DNA of 64,000 nt, taken from Apostichopus japonicus (taxonomy: Eukaryota; Echinodermata; Holothuroidea; Aspidochirotida; Stichopodidae). A program made the position numbers and the translations under genes. The notes beneath the pieces were generated by a model. That model ran no database searches and was not told the origin of the DNA. It saw only the letters and a list, made by a program, of their open reading frames with translations. Positions 51,416 through 63,170 of this stretch are shown in pieces (position 1 is the stretch's first letter; each line of letters opens with the position of its first letter). Location of the stretch: contig NC_092581.1 of NCBI RefSeq assembly GCF_037975245.1, forward strand, positions 6,535,501-6,599,500. The letters are read 5' to 3'.

Positions 51416-52787
51416 GCTGGCCTTCAATATAATTATAGCTGGTTCCCAATGCTTAGATACTATGTCATACGCAGGAGTCTTTCTGCGCCGAGTTTGGGAT
51501 GGCGTAGTAAAAATGTTGATATAAATATGTGGATTTTTTTAGATGATAGGTACAACAGTTGATTAATAAATTCAAATTTGAAAGAGTAAATCGAAATTTC
51601 CTGTGACAAATCATTGCTGATATAACGTAACGTAGAGAAAAGCTCGATTTCTAGAGATACTTGGCGAAGTTTTCACGAACGAATCGAAATTTCGAGATAA
51701 CAGTTTTGAAACAATAAAACAGAGGACATTTCGAATTTTCATATCAAAACAAAAATCAAGTGCACAATCGAAGTTTCGAAACTAGACTACCTTTAGTTTT
51801 AGTTTAGGCTTTAGTTGTCGTTTTTAGAAATTGGGCGTAATTTCGAGGAAAGAATCGAAAATTAAACTTTAACTTGTTGGAATTTTTAATCTGTTTCATC
51901 GTAGTATCTAAAAATTTGATTTTTTTTTCTGGACTTTCTGCCACCGGTACGTGAGTCACTTGTTTTCTGATATCTCACTCATGTTACGTATAATGTTCAG
52001 TGATTACACTATAGTCATAGGTTCAGTGGCGTTTGGTATATGTAGTAATAAAGAGTGATATACCCCCAGCTGGATACCGAATCTGGTGGCGTATAAGTTA
52101 TTGATTTTGATTAGAGTGAAGAAATCAATAAAAGGCCTTTCTTCATTTTCTTTCTATTGAGGACTGAGAAAGGAGTTGCTTAGCAGGATCAAGAAATAAG
52201 GCGATCCGACAACTGTACGGTGGTTGATTCATTCGAATCACTAGTGTTCGATATACCGTCATGACGTGTGATTAAAATACTGCCATTTATAACTGTTTTG
52301 TGACTGGAATCATGGCTGTTCAAGCGGCCCGAAGAATATGAATTTTTGCTGGAGTGCTCAGTGAAGCTCGTTATTGGGTAACCGAGTTGTTGGATCATTT
52401 TAGCGTTGCTGCAACATCAGTGGGATGGATTCACAGCAATATCACAAATTAGATACCGTAATATGTTTCATTAAACGTAAAAACATCATAGTGAAAGGAG
52501 ACTGCCAGCGTGTTCGCATATTGACTTCATTTGGTCCAAGGTGAATAGATGTTACACGGGACAGGCATTTCGATATTGAAGGATTTCGCAGAGACAAACT
52601 GAGACACGGATAGCTTATCATTTTTGCTCTTATATACTATCAAAAATACGGAAAACTACGCGACGTTCCTCTTCATTGGTGGAGTGTCTCTTGTGCATGC
52701 AAATGATGGGAACTTGATATAGGATGGTTGACTTGTATAGTTAATTAAATATATTTAATTCATATGAAATAGCCTATATACATTAAA
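51416..52787. other. Upstream region of the 296-residue ORF
   Basis: Short TCGAAATTTCGA-like palindromes lie at 51580-51860. No exon or clear core promoter is seen; an AT-rich stretch (AATTAAATATATTTAATT) lies about 45 bases before the start codon. Confidence 0.35.
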
Positions 52788-53678
52788 ATGAACAATAAGA
52801 AAGGTCAATCAAGAAGGCGTCGTGCCAGCGCCCCAGGAATTATGTCTCCTGCAATGGCCAAGGTTTACGAGGTGAATCGAAATGAAGAATCCCGCCTTGT
52901 ATTTGACATTGATAAGCTTGGAAGAAAGCATCATTTAAACAGCATAAGACATTATACGGAGGTAAAGGCAATTGCGAAAGAGCTGGCGAACTTAGAGATA
53001 GAAAGGGACAATCTGTCTATCACATTTTCCAAGAAGGAGCTGAAAGAAAAAGACGTTCCTTTGTTAGCTAGGAAGAAAATGACATTCAAACGGCCAAATT
53101 CCAAGGTAAGACTAAGCGGGAAGAAACTACTTCAGGGACAGGTTGGAGAAATTAAAGCTGGTTCCAATCAAACATTAGCACGTTCCATGTCGAGTGATCT
53201 CTTCAAAACGACAGAGTTAACAGAGACTGGGATTGCAAAGTCTCCTGATAACGAAAGGTTTCCCCCAATTTGTGACAGTAAGGTAAATCCTAGACAGAGA
53301 CAGCGTTCGATTGTGCAACGTCGCCATTCTGCATTTCCACGTATGGTGTCCGACTCCAAGAAGGTAGCGGAGATCCCCACCAATACACTGACCGGTCAGC
53401 GAAGATTAGCAACTCCTGATACAGAAAGTGGAGTGCTTACTGGACCCTCAAACGTGTTAAGCATTTCTCCAACAACTAAAAAAGTAGGCTCAAGTCACGA
53501 AATTAAAGATGAGTCTGGTGACGTCACCGAAGAGTTCGGTCAAAAGACGAACGCCTTTCAAAGTCCAAAACGAACGCGTCACACAAAGAGTGAAATAGAA
53601 TTACACGAGAAACATTTACAAACTAAGATCAACAATTTTTTACATTCGCATTTACCTGGTGAAAAAGAAAACCTTTGA
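52788..53678 (+). CDS. Intronless 296-residue basic protein, unknown function
   Basis: A single open frame from ATG 52788 to the TGA after residue 296, far longer than chance in this AT-rich region. I do not recognise it. It opens with a basic stretch (KKGQSRRRRASAPG), then a charged, probably helical block at about 50-80 (HYTEVKAIAKELANLEIERD), which looks like the only folded part. The rest is rich in S, T, K and R with low hydrophobicity, so it is probably disordered. RQRQRSIVQRRHSAFP near 165-185 and SPKRTRHTKS near 260 contain several basic-S/T sites of the kinase-substrate kind. There is no signal peptide or membrane segment. It lies between transposon copy B and the 54.7-kb element but shows no transposon similarity. 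It could be a rapidly evolving host gene or an intronless retrocopy; no poly-A tract follows it. Confidence 0.7.
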   Translation: MNNKKGQSRRRRASAPGIMSPAMAKVYEVNRNEESRLVFDIDKLGRKHHLNSIRHYTEVKAIAKELANLEIERDNLSITFSKKELKEKDVPLLARKKMTFKRPNSKVRLSGKKLLQGQVGEIKAGSNQTLARSMSSDLFKTTELTETGIAKSPDNERFPPICDSKVNPRQRQRSIVQRRHSAFPRMVSDSKKVAEIPTNTLTGQRRLATPDTESGVLTGPSNVLSISPTTKKVGSSHEIKDESGDVTEEFGQKTNAFQSPKRTRHTKSEIELHEKHLQTKINNFLHSHLPGEKENL

Positions 53679-54741
53679 TTACATTACTTGAAGATCACAT
53701 GTCTCTTTTGAATACATTTTTTTCTGAAAGAAAGTTCAGTTTGCGCGTAAGTGTAAAATTGGTAGGCCACTTGAAAAATGTCGGCTAAGCTTGAAAATTA
53801 CAAACGAAACTATTTGAAAAGATTGAATTATGAGTAGTCCGAAATCAAATAGAAGGAAAACTACCTGGGGAACTATTATATAAAGGAAATTATGAAAGAG
53901 CAAAATTCCTTTGCTCCTTCAACTGGAAATATGTTTAGTGCTAACGGCATCAATAGAACTTTCTAACTGTTAACTCTACGTTATCCGGCTGTACAGTAAT
54001 ATTATATACTGTTCTAATACCTAAGTGAATGAGATATCTGTAAGTAGGCTTTTATACTGTGGTTTTGAAGGTATTACATGACATCATTGTCAAATTTCGA
54101 GTTGCTGTGCTGCACGTACAAAAAAAAAAAGATAAACTTTGAATATAGTTTGATACTATTTTGCTAAGATATCATTCTATAGTAACTTGTCAAGTCGACA
54201 AATTTAGCGTTTTTTACTTGTTGTCAAGTTACAGGCAGTGCAACAATTATGGTGAAGATGTCACGTTATCGTTACTTGCCAACTCGACAAATATCACATT
54301 TGCATGGAGTGTTGTGAGATTATAGAAAGCAGCGATCGCTCTGAATTTTTGACAAACCCAAGATTGTATGTGAAAGAATCCAATTTGGCATAATAATTAT
54401 GCTAATTTCTTCTTAATCAGAATCCACAATCTGGATGAGCCAAAGAGAACACAAGAAAGTGTCATTTGTGGAGAATTTTCAGATATCGATTTCTTGTACA
54501 CAAGACGATTTTGCTTGATGGGTATACGAGAAACTGACACATACAATCAAAAAGACATATACCGGTTTCAAGACTTCTGTAACATCTGTTAACTTAATCT
54601 TAAACAGATTACTGCTATTCTTAATGTGGAAGGGGAAAGGATTGTTAATCGGACAGTAACGATCATTTTGTTATGGGTTCGAGAAAATACAAAGTTAGTG
54701 ATTAGACACTTAATACGACGTCACTAACTTAAAAGAGTATA
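53679..54741. other. 3' flank of the 296-residue ORF
   Basis: No clear AATAAA and no repeat terminus. The phrases ACTTGTCAAGTCGACAAAT (54184) and ACTTGCCAACTCGACAAAT (54275) recur about 90 bases apart. Confidence 0.35.
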
Positions 54742-55055
54742 GGTACGACCAGGGACGTAGCTAAGGCCTGATGATTGGGGGGGTGTAGTGGCTGAAATTC
54801 CAACTGGATGGGTTTTGGAGTCAAAAAATTCCGACTGCTGCCTTAAATTGTACCCCCCCCCCCAACTCATCGTCAACGATACGGTCAGTGTCAGTTAGAC
54901 ACCCCATATTTTGCGACTGCACTTTTGTTCCGAACTTTTTGCAATACATTTGTACCTTATGGGGCAAAGTTTTTGCTTATGTTGATGGCACTTTTAAACT
55001 TCCGTAGATTAGCATTGCGTGTTTTAATTGTATACCATAGAGACAATGTATGACC

Positions 55056-55882
55056 CACCGTCGTAGCCAGGAATTTGAGAGGGGAAGCACTTTTTGCGAT
55101 TGATATGGGGGAGGGGTCTCCCCTTTGAGATTTTTTGAACAATTGAAGGTCCTTAGATGCGATCTGGTGCAATTTGTTGCCAGTTTCATCATTATCATAT
55201 GATATCATACTATCAGCAGATTTTGTTTCCTGTTTGAATTCTTTTACATGTTCTTTTACATAATATATCAGAAAGACAAACATAGTGCTCTTTTACAATT
55301 TTTCCAGAAGGATGATTCTTGTTTATTGTCCAATGTCTGGACTTAAATACATTTGACGAACTTAATTGATGGACAATATAAACTTTCATATTTTGTAAGA
55401 CAGCCAGATTTGCTGTGGCCTAAAAAAATATCGTTATCTCCATGTATTAACAGTGTAATAATTATTTATAGGAAGTGCGTATCACGTACGATTGCTAGCT
55501 TAGCTTCATAACATGCTGTTCGTGCAACAACTTAGGACGAATCATATAACGGATGAGAACGAACTTGTGCATACGGTTCGTGACATTCCATCTAGTGTGG
55601 TTAGGTAGGCAATATGTATTTTATTACGCAGTGGCCAACTGCAGGTTTGAAATAGGCTATAGGCTAAATTTATCTAATTTCATCTGCCAAACTAAGTAAG
55701 TAGTTGAATCAGTAGGCCTGCATGTTATTACGATTATAACCGAGTTAACGGAGCTGACGAGTATTCAAGATCAAAAGAGCACTGACAAAATACTATGCTA
55801 AAAAAACAACAGTTTTTAAACAATTTTTTCGACACTCAAAGGGGGGAGCAGTCGCTCCCCTGCTCCCCTGGCTACGTCCCTG
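55056..55882. mobile_element. Element nested in the 54.7-kb composite
   Basis: The left end CACCGTCGTAGCCAGG is a decayed partner of the right end CCTGGCTACGTCCCTG. Flanks GTATGACC (55048-55055) and GTATATCC (55883-55890) match at six of eight positions. The same junction appears in inverted form at 58525, so the insertion predates the second copy. Confidence 0.75.
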
Positions 55883-56187
55883 GTATATCCTGAACTTACT
55901 TTAAGGTAGCGAACAGGGTCGACGCACCCAATAGCAAAATTAATACAGACATTTTCCGAATTGAAGCTGGCGAACGTTGTATTTTTTTTTAGAAGTATTC
56001 AAAATCATACGAAGTTGTGTATGGTGGAGTATAAGGATCGCGAGATACAATTTCTCAATGTGACGAGGAAACCGTGCTAAATATGACTGATTAAAGGTCA
56101 ATTTTTCTCGAAAATTTTATGTCACTCACAAATTACAAGAACATATGAAAATAAGAGTGCGGCAGTCAGAAAAATTAGAGCGCGACA

Positions 56188-56235
56188 GTCGGAAATTCCG
56201 ACAGTCGGAAATTCCGACAGTCGGAAAATTCCGAC
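56188..56235. repeat. Triplicated perfect palindrome GTCGGAAATTCCGAC
   Basis: Three adjacent copies with period about 16; the third has an extra A. The homologous position in copy 2 (about 58187-58204) has a single unit, so this is local expansion. Confidence 0.9.
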
Positions 56236-56334
56236 TGTCGCACTCAAATTTTCCAACTATCGTCATTTTTACCAAGATTGGGGGGGTGAGACACCCCCCC
56301 ACACCCCCCCTCTAGCGACGTCCCTGGGTACGAC

Positions 56335-58092
56335 CCTTCGTTGGCTTATTCAGATGGAAGGCTTTATTTGGATGAAATTGTCAAAGCTCAAACTTTCCCG
56401 GACGGTTAAACGGATGAAATAAAGATTAGAATCATCGAACTTATTAAATGCGGCAAAATAATCGTTTGGATTTAAAATGACAGCTTAAAGGAGACACAAA
56501 CCTAACCATCCTTATTGACCTGTAAGTGAATAATGTCATGAACAACTTCCTCAAACAAATACGAAAGTCTGGTTTCTCTTGAAAGATATCACATATCTGA
56601 AATTCCCACAAACAAGGCAGAAGAATTGATCAAGTCACTATATGGCATCATTGAGCCACATATGCTTCAATTCTTTGTTTTTCTCTATTACAATGTTTAT
56701 TTTCTGCAACTGAGAAGGATTTGAGAACTGCTGAACTGTAATTTGAACTTCATGTTTGCATGAGCTAATGATGGCACTGGTTTTATTGTCAATAGTGTTA
56801 GCTTTCTACGATAAAACGAAATCTCCCGGGCAGGACTTTTAAACTACGATATCTCGTCAACAGAGCATGACTTTTGTAGCTGTTTGGGAAGATGTTCTTC
56901 ACAAAACTCTAGCTTAACAAGATGGTTGGGTGTATATCCTCTTTAAATGTAGCTATTTGTCAAGTTCACCACTCTTTGCCCCTCTTGAACGTTAGTTAGG
57001 AAGCTCTAGAATACGAGAAATATGAATTCGCAAACTTGCCCGTCCGCAAAAGCGCCAACTTTCAGTGGGGGCATATTGATCGTTTTTTAAATGAAGGGTA
57101 GAAGACACGCAAGTACTTGGCAACGTTATCACAGAATCCTTAATTGTCATATTGATTAGGCATGGTGAAGAAACACCAGATCGATCAACGTCAAATTATA
57201 CAATGAACCAAGTCTGATATAGACTACCCACTCTCTTCTATTGACGTAAAGGTTCGACATCCATGGTTGACTTGCAGCAAAGGTTTATAGATAAACATGG
57301 CTGCCGTACTGCACCCCCCCCCCCTCCCTCGCAGAGAGGGGTTTAGTTTTAAAATGAAGAACAACTTAGATAGTTAGAAACTGGAACCGTTAACTATGCC
57401 ATTGATCAAACCAATACCATAAAGTCAAACCTAATACAGGTTTAAACAGGAAAGTCTTAAGTGTGAACTCACCCTCCTGCTTCAATAATTGTATGGCTTT
57501 TTTTAACAATTTCATTTATGTCAAACTCTCCACCCGACAAGTAGGCATCATTCATAACAACCACATTCATTGCTTCTGAGGCTTACAAATAAGGAACACT
57601 CGTGGACTCTTTAAATCTGCTGTTGTCTGAGATACACACGGAATTGGCTAAATTTACCAAATCTGGACATTGCGTTACAGAATGATGTCCAGGATCGCAC
57701 ACTTGTCTTTATTTACAACTGTATGAGTTATCGGGAGTAGGCAAACCAAACAAATTTTAAGACTACTGTAGGACCAGAATGAGACGTTAACACCTCGGAT
57801 GGAGAAGCTGGTCCATGAATAACATTGTATAGTTTAGTAGACCTATCTTGTTAGAGAGAATATCCTTCCAAGTCAAGAAGCAAGCACATATTGATTTCAT
57901 CATTATAATTGAATCTGATTAAGATCTTGGATTAGATTCATTACTAAAGGACTGACAATCGATATAATCTGTTTGCTGTTATTTCAAAGATCTATTAGCC
58001 AGAAATCCTATGAGAGATCCAGAACTAGAAGTCACCAGGACAAGTCACGTCAACCGTGATTCAGCTGTCTGAAAGTGTAGGGAGTTAACTTA
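56335..58092. other. Intergenic or intron sequence with one candidate exon
   Basis: Only the candidate exon at 57473-57581 stands out. A C-rich run lies at about 57314-57330. Confidence 0.4.
57473..57581 (-). CDS. Candidate internal exon, gene unknown
   Basis: On the minus strand an acceptor (TTATTTGTAAG) and a donor (GTGAGT) bracket 109 bases open in one frame. The translation includes EAMNVVVMNDAYLSGGEFD and INEIVKKSHTIIEAGG. The amphipathic, protein-like pattern and both splice sites are suggestive, but I cannot name a family or find flanking exons. It may be chance or an isolated exon of a gene that is mostly outside the window. Confidence 0.3.
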
Positions 58093-58697
58093 CATAACTG
58101 CAGGGACGTCGCTAGAGGTGGGGTGTGGGGGTGTCTCACCCCCAAACTTGGTAAAACTGACGATAATTGGAAAATTGGAGTGCCAAAGTCGGAATTTCCG
58201 ACTGTCGCACTCTAATTTACCTAGGCCTATTCCCATATTCCTGTGATTGTGAACGACCTAAAAATTGACAAATTTCGGTCAAAATTGACCTTTTAATCGG
58301 TCATATTTACCACGTTTTCCTTGCCACTTTGAGTAATTGTATCTCGCGATCCTTATACTCCACTATACAAAACCAAACAAACGTATGATTTTGAATACTA
58401 TACACAAAATGCCTCACAGAACTACCGTTCCACATTTACCAGCTTCAACTCGGTTGATTTATGTACTAATTTTGCTATTGGATTGGTCAACCCTGTTCGC
58501 TAGCTTCAAGTAAGTTCAGTATATCAGGGACGTAAGTGGGGGAGGGGGGGTAGTGGGAGCAACTGCTCCCCCTGTCAGTGTCGAAAAAATATTAAAAACT
58601 GTTGGTTTTTTTGCATGGTATTTTGTCAGTGCTCTTTTGATCTTGAATACTCGTCAGCTCCGTTAACTCGATTATAATCGTAGTTACATTCAGGCGT

Positions 58698-59332
58698 CAA
58701 GGGCGGCGGAAGCACTTTTAATCTGGGGGGGCACCGACATCAAAGGGCACTTTGCAGAAATTCGATTGCACTGATGCAGCCTTATATTTAGTACCCTTTA
58801 TAACTCTTATTGTATTATCTTATATGCGTATACACATCACTCCATCAAGGCCCCCCCCCCCCCCTCAAAGAAAATATGCATACTAGTACTGCAATATCCA
58901 ATGTGCAAATTGGGAAACAAGTTTTGAGACAAAATGAGGTGATATCATGCTTGTTGCTAGTGTAGGAATCTTCCAAATTAGACATTATTTCTTGTTTATA
59001 TCTTAACAATATTTTTCCATTCGAAATAGCTTTGAGTTTGACCCACAGTTATTCATTAAAAGTCAGGGGCGTAGTAAAGATTTGCAAAGTTGTATGCACG
59101 ACTATCTGAGCGGAGCGCCACCATCGGTTGGCGCGGAGCGTACAAGAAAATTTTTGGTTTTACAAACCCCTAAGATGGCCGGAAACGGCCCTTCCCGAGT
59201 GTTCATTGTGGTTCCCTAGCCTCTTGCTAACTTGAGACACCTCAATTTTTATGTAGAAAAAGGGCACATTTTTAACCTGAGGAAAAGTGGGGGGCACGTG
59301 CCCCCTGTGCCCCCCCGGTTCCGCCGCCCTTG
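58698..59332. mobile_element. CAAGGGCGGCGGAA-terminated element
   Basis: CAAGGGCGGCGGAAGC at the left and GGTTCCGCCGCCCTTG at the right form a 14-bp inverted repeat. Target duplication is unclear (CAGGCGT against TAGGTGT). It contains a module copy at 59102-59144 followed by the GGAAACGG tail. Interruption of the homologous sequence of copy 1 supports an insertion here. Confidence 0.78.
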
Positions 59333-59766
59333 TAGGTGTAAGACTATTTTGGTCAAATTTAGACTAGAATATATTTTATAGGAATAGTTCAGTTGTTACT
59401 TTTATTCGCGGAATTGGGCCCACAAAATATTGTAGAAGTGATGACCACAAAAAATAAAAAAGTATGAGTTTACATAAAAAAAAAACTAAGGTTTGAGCAG
59501 TGAAAAAAGTGTTCGGGGATTGGCCTGAAATTTAACTTCTTGATGATTTCCTTTATTTTTTGTTGTACAAATTATATTCTTCAAAGTATCAAGTTTTCCA
59601 AATTCCATTAAGCCCTAGGCTAGGTTTACTACTAGTTACAATTGATTATCTCAATTGTACAGTGGCCGAGAAATCCATGATATTGAGGTTGCACTTTCTT
59701 TAGAAATTATTGGGTAAATAATTTGGTATAAGTAACATGTGGGCGACACTTAGTATGTTCCTTAAC

Positions 59767-61956
59767 CAGGCGCGTATCCAGGATTTTCAAACCCGGGGGG
59801 CGCGAATTACTATCTAAGCGGAGCGCCACCATCGGTTGGCGCGCAGCGTACAAGAAAATTTCTTGTTTTGAAACCCCCCAGATCACCGGAAACGGCACTT
59901 CTCGGGCTTGAAATGACCAACCTGATGTACACTTTTTGCCTGAGAACCAAGTATTTCATAATAGTTTTTTTTCCATCCATAACCTTTTTGAAGATTTTCA
60001 ACCCGGCACACATCATGTTCGACCTGATCGCATCTCCTGTGGGTCTTTGCTTTTGTAGGTGATTCTACGTCGCGGCCCACAATACCCGTCAGCCCCACTT
60101 TTCAAGGTTTAAAGCCCCATATTTGTTCAGAATTTGAAAATTCACATTTCTCGCTTCAAAACATACCCATAATGTTGTACAAAATTTCATCTATGGACAA
60201 CCAATATAGAAAAAACTTCCTTCAACCCCTAACAGACCGGTCAAAATTGCACGAGTAGAGGGAAGTGTGATGTAGAATGTTGGTCAGAAATTTTCGAAAA
60301 TTCCGACACAGTTAATTTATTGGTGTAGAAATATTAAAACCTCTTATAACGGCTATTATAAAACTTGGTTGAAGGAAATGAAAAAATAGCAGATATTTCC
60401 GAAACCGAACACTACACACATAGGCGTAGGAGGCGCGGCGGCAGTGGCGGAGCTAGGGGTATTGGTCAGGAGTGGCGAGAATGGTCTGAAGGGGCGCTTT
60501 CGACACTATCTAAGCGGAGCGCCACCACTGGTTGGCGAGTAGCGTACAGAAAATTTTTGAGTAAAGATACTCCCTAGATCGCAGGAAATGACCCTTTCCG
60601 GGCCTGGCTAATTTGCAGATAAACGAAGAATAAGGTGTCATCGCCAAATTACACCAACAAAATGTGACAAATGTCAATAAGTAGATGAGAGCGCAATAAA
60701 AAAGTCAATAATCTAGAATAATTAAAAAGTGGTAAAGAGCTGAAAAAGGCGCCAGCAGTCCATTTGAGTCCGTCAGGGGGGGCATCCACCCCCCTGACCA
60801 TATGGACGCTCCGCCACTGCGCGGCGGGGGTGCAGGCCTAATTCGCCATTACTAATGTAAAAGAGAGTTTTGACATAATTGGACCTCCATGCTTTTTATA
60901 CATCTACATGAGACATGTCGTTGTTTACATTAGCATCTGGCGGTATACTGCGCAATTTTAAAGGACCGTACGGTACATGATGGCATGCGATGTAATAACC
61001 GATGCTTGCTTATATGATATTGACATAAACACGTTGAACGCGCGCTTAGCGCGCGAAAATTGTTGGTTATTTTTTCAGGCAAGTCGGACAGTTTTGAGGC
61101 TTTTCATCCTGGAACGCCATTTTCATGCTCACTGATATGATGTGATATCTGCTGTTTGCGTTACAAATTCGAACAGGCGCGTAGCGAGGAACTGCCAAGG
61201 GAGGGGCGAAGCCTGTAGGCAAATTATCTAAGCGTAGCGCCACTATAGGTTGGCTCGAAGCGTACAAGAAAATTTTGGCAGAAAATGCCTCCCAGATCGC
61301 TGGAAATGGCACTACCCAGGACCATTTGTTAGCGCGAAGCGTACAAGCAAATTTTGGCCGAAAATGTCTCCCAGATTGCTGGAAATGACACTAATTCCCA
61401 GGCCTTGTAAGTTGCTTCTAAGCACTTTCTATTTTGAAATTACTTAGCGATATCATTTAAAAAATGCTGAATGGGGGGGGGGCGGGCGGTCGCCCCCATC
61501 CCAAAATGCGTCATGTTCCCCGACGACACGGTCGAGTTCGAGACCAGCCACAGTTGGTTTCATAGCACAATTCTACACACGCGTTATGACAGACCATATA
61601 TAGTATATATATAGATCAATAGTGAGAGAGGAAAATGGAAACGTCAAAAAATGGAGTTGTCGGTGTAAGGGGTAAGGTGAGTCACACTTTTACGAAATCA
61701 TTGATCCGTCACTGGTTACCGTTCAGCGCTGTAATGATGTCACTGTTCCTCTTTCTCTCCCCGGTGTCTTCGCGTTTAGCTTTTACTCCCTCCTTTTCTC
61801 CTTTTTCTCTCTTTCTTCTTTTTCTTTTCCCTTCCTTCCTCCCCTTCTCCTCTTTTTTCTCTCTTTTTTTCCTTTTTTCTTCTCTTTTTTTTCCTCTTCT
61901 CTTTTTCTTACCCGGGGGGCGCGCGCCCCCAACGAACCCCCCTGGATACGCACCTG
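59767..61956 (+). mobile_element. Non-autonomous DNA transposon, 2-kb family copy C
   Basis: Left terminus CAGGCGCGTATCCAGG, right end CTGGATACGCACCTG, exact 5-bp flanks TTAAC (59762-59766 and 61957-61961). Same order as copy B: module 59810-59852, hairpin 61039-61055, module 61223-61267, pyrimidine tract about 61739-61912. Part of the second module is duplicated in tandem (61325-61410). A 378-bp hAT-like element is inserted at 60442. Confidence 0.94.
60442..60819 (+). mobile_element. Small hAT-like element (CAGTGGCGGAGC family), nested in copy C
   Basis: CAGTGGCGGAGCTAGG to GCTCCGCCACTG, 378 bp, flanked by exact CGCGGCGG (60434-60441 and 60820-60827). It contains a module at 60506-60548. 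It is the most intact member of the family also seen at 37767, 41821 and 46805. Confidence 0.95.
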
Positions 61957-62103
61957 TTAACTGCATCCTCCACGCCCTAGGCATATTTCCCGGCTACAGT
62001 TTCGCAATGGCAGAGTCAGACTGACTAAAATTGAATATTAGCAGCGTTTACAGCTATTTTATATGCATATGGCTGCCAAGAAAACACTACTTTTAGACAC
62101 GGT

Positions 62104-62459
62104 CAAGGGCGTAGGAACCGGGCGCCAGCCCCCCCCCCAGTGAAAAATATGGGGGGCGGAAGTATCGTTCCGCCCCCCCGCTCCGCAAGTCAGAAAACCC
62201 CTTTTTCATTTCCAAATGAGAAAAAAAATCTCATTTGAAGCACCAAATTGCATCTAAGGCCAGGTGAAAATGCAAAATTCTTTACAAAATGGAGTGGGTG
62301 TTGAAGTGTGCTATATTGCACCAAATTGCATCTGAGGCCACCTGGAAATGCAAAAAAATTCCAAAGGGGAGGGGGACACCCCCTCCCCTTAGACCCCTCC
62401 CCAGGCCGTCCATCAGTCTCCCGCCCCCCCCCACTCAAAAGTACCTTCCTACGCCACTG
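62104..62459. mobile_element. 356-bp hAT-like element
   Basis: CAAGGGCGTAGGAACC at the left and TTCCTACGCCACTG at the right, flanked by exact GACACGGT (62096-62103 and 62460-62467). The interior has two copies of CACCAAATTGCATCT about 75 bases apart, also echoed inverted at about 55150-55175. No module copy. Confidence 0.92.
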
Positions 62460-63170
62460 GACACGGTTGTAGTTGTTTCATTTGCAAACTTTGTTTATTC
62501 ATCTTAGAGCAGAGTTAACTATCACGTTATTAGGCATATTATATATCGCCACCGAATTTGTCTATATCGAATTTATATATAGGGCTACGTGAGAACCGCA
62601 ACCACTGAAAACTGTATGTTTTACAGTATGTTTTTATACTTATTTCTAAAAACTCTATTGGTCCTTGACGAAGATGATAAGCAGATTGTTCCTGTGAGAG
62701 ATAAGTAGCCCCCCGGCCCCTTTCCCCCCCACCAAAAAAAAAATAGGCGCGCTAAGAAAAAGCACTCTATTTTTTGGTAATTCACTATGTTGTCGAATAT
62801 AATTTGTTGAAAAAAAGGTTTCCCCTTTGTTACATTAACGTAGCATTTGTAGTCAGTAGTCTATGTAGCCTTCAAGCGTAAAACTTATACTCAGTTGCTA
62901 ACTTGCTTACCCATAGTGATTAATAAGTTTGTGAAATGAGGGCCAGTAGGTACAAATGTATCTAAAAAAAGTTTGGAACAAAAGTGCAGTCGCGAAAGAT
63001 GGGGTGTCTGACTGACACTGACCGTAGCGTTGACGAGTAGCAGGGGCAGGGTAGGAGGGGGGGGGTGATACTAGGCAGCAGTCGGAATTTTCTAGCTTCA
63101 AAACCCATCCAGTTGGAATTTTCAACCACTACACCCCCAATCAGGCCTTAGCTGCGTCCCTGCATAATTG

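Larger units (their letters stand above)
54750..56326 (+). mobile_element. hAT-like composite element (CAGGGACGTAGC family), copy 1
   Basis: Left end CAGGGACGTAGCTAAGG and right end CTAGCGACGTCCCTG, with exact 8-bp flanks GGTACGAC (54742-54749 and 56327-56334). Another element (55056-55882) is inserted in it. Its right portion (55883-56326) aligns with the reverse complement of 58101-58524, and its first 200 bases with the reverse complement of about 62955-63162. No transposase. Confidence 0.9.
58101..63162 (-). mobile_element. hAT-like composite element, copy 2 (5 kb, multiply nested)
   Basis: Termini are CAGGGACGTCGCTAGAGG (left) and CCTTAGCTGCGTCCCTG (right), inverted relative to copy 1. 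Flanks CATAACTG (58093-58100) and CATAATTG (63163-63170) match at seven of eight positions, so the two ends belong together despite the 5-kb gap. Inside lie an inner element starting at 58525, then 58698-59332, 59767-61956 (itself hosting 60442-60819) and 62104-62459. These insertions account for most of the length. Confidence 0.82.

Noticed and set aside
62755-62960. Far end of the inner element that starts at 58525
   Set aside because: I looked for a counterpart of the decayed terminus at 55056 but found no convincing match, so its right boundary in copy 2 is left open.
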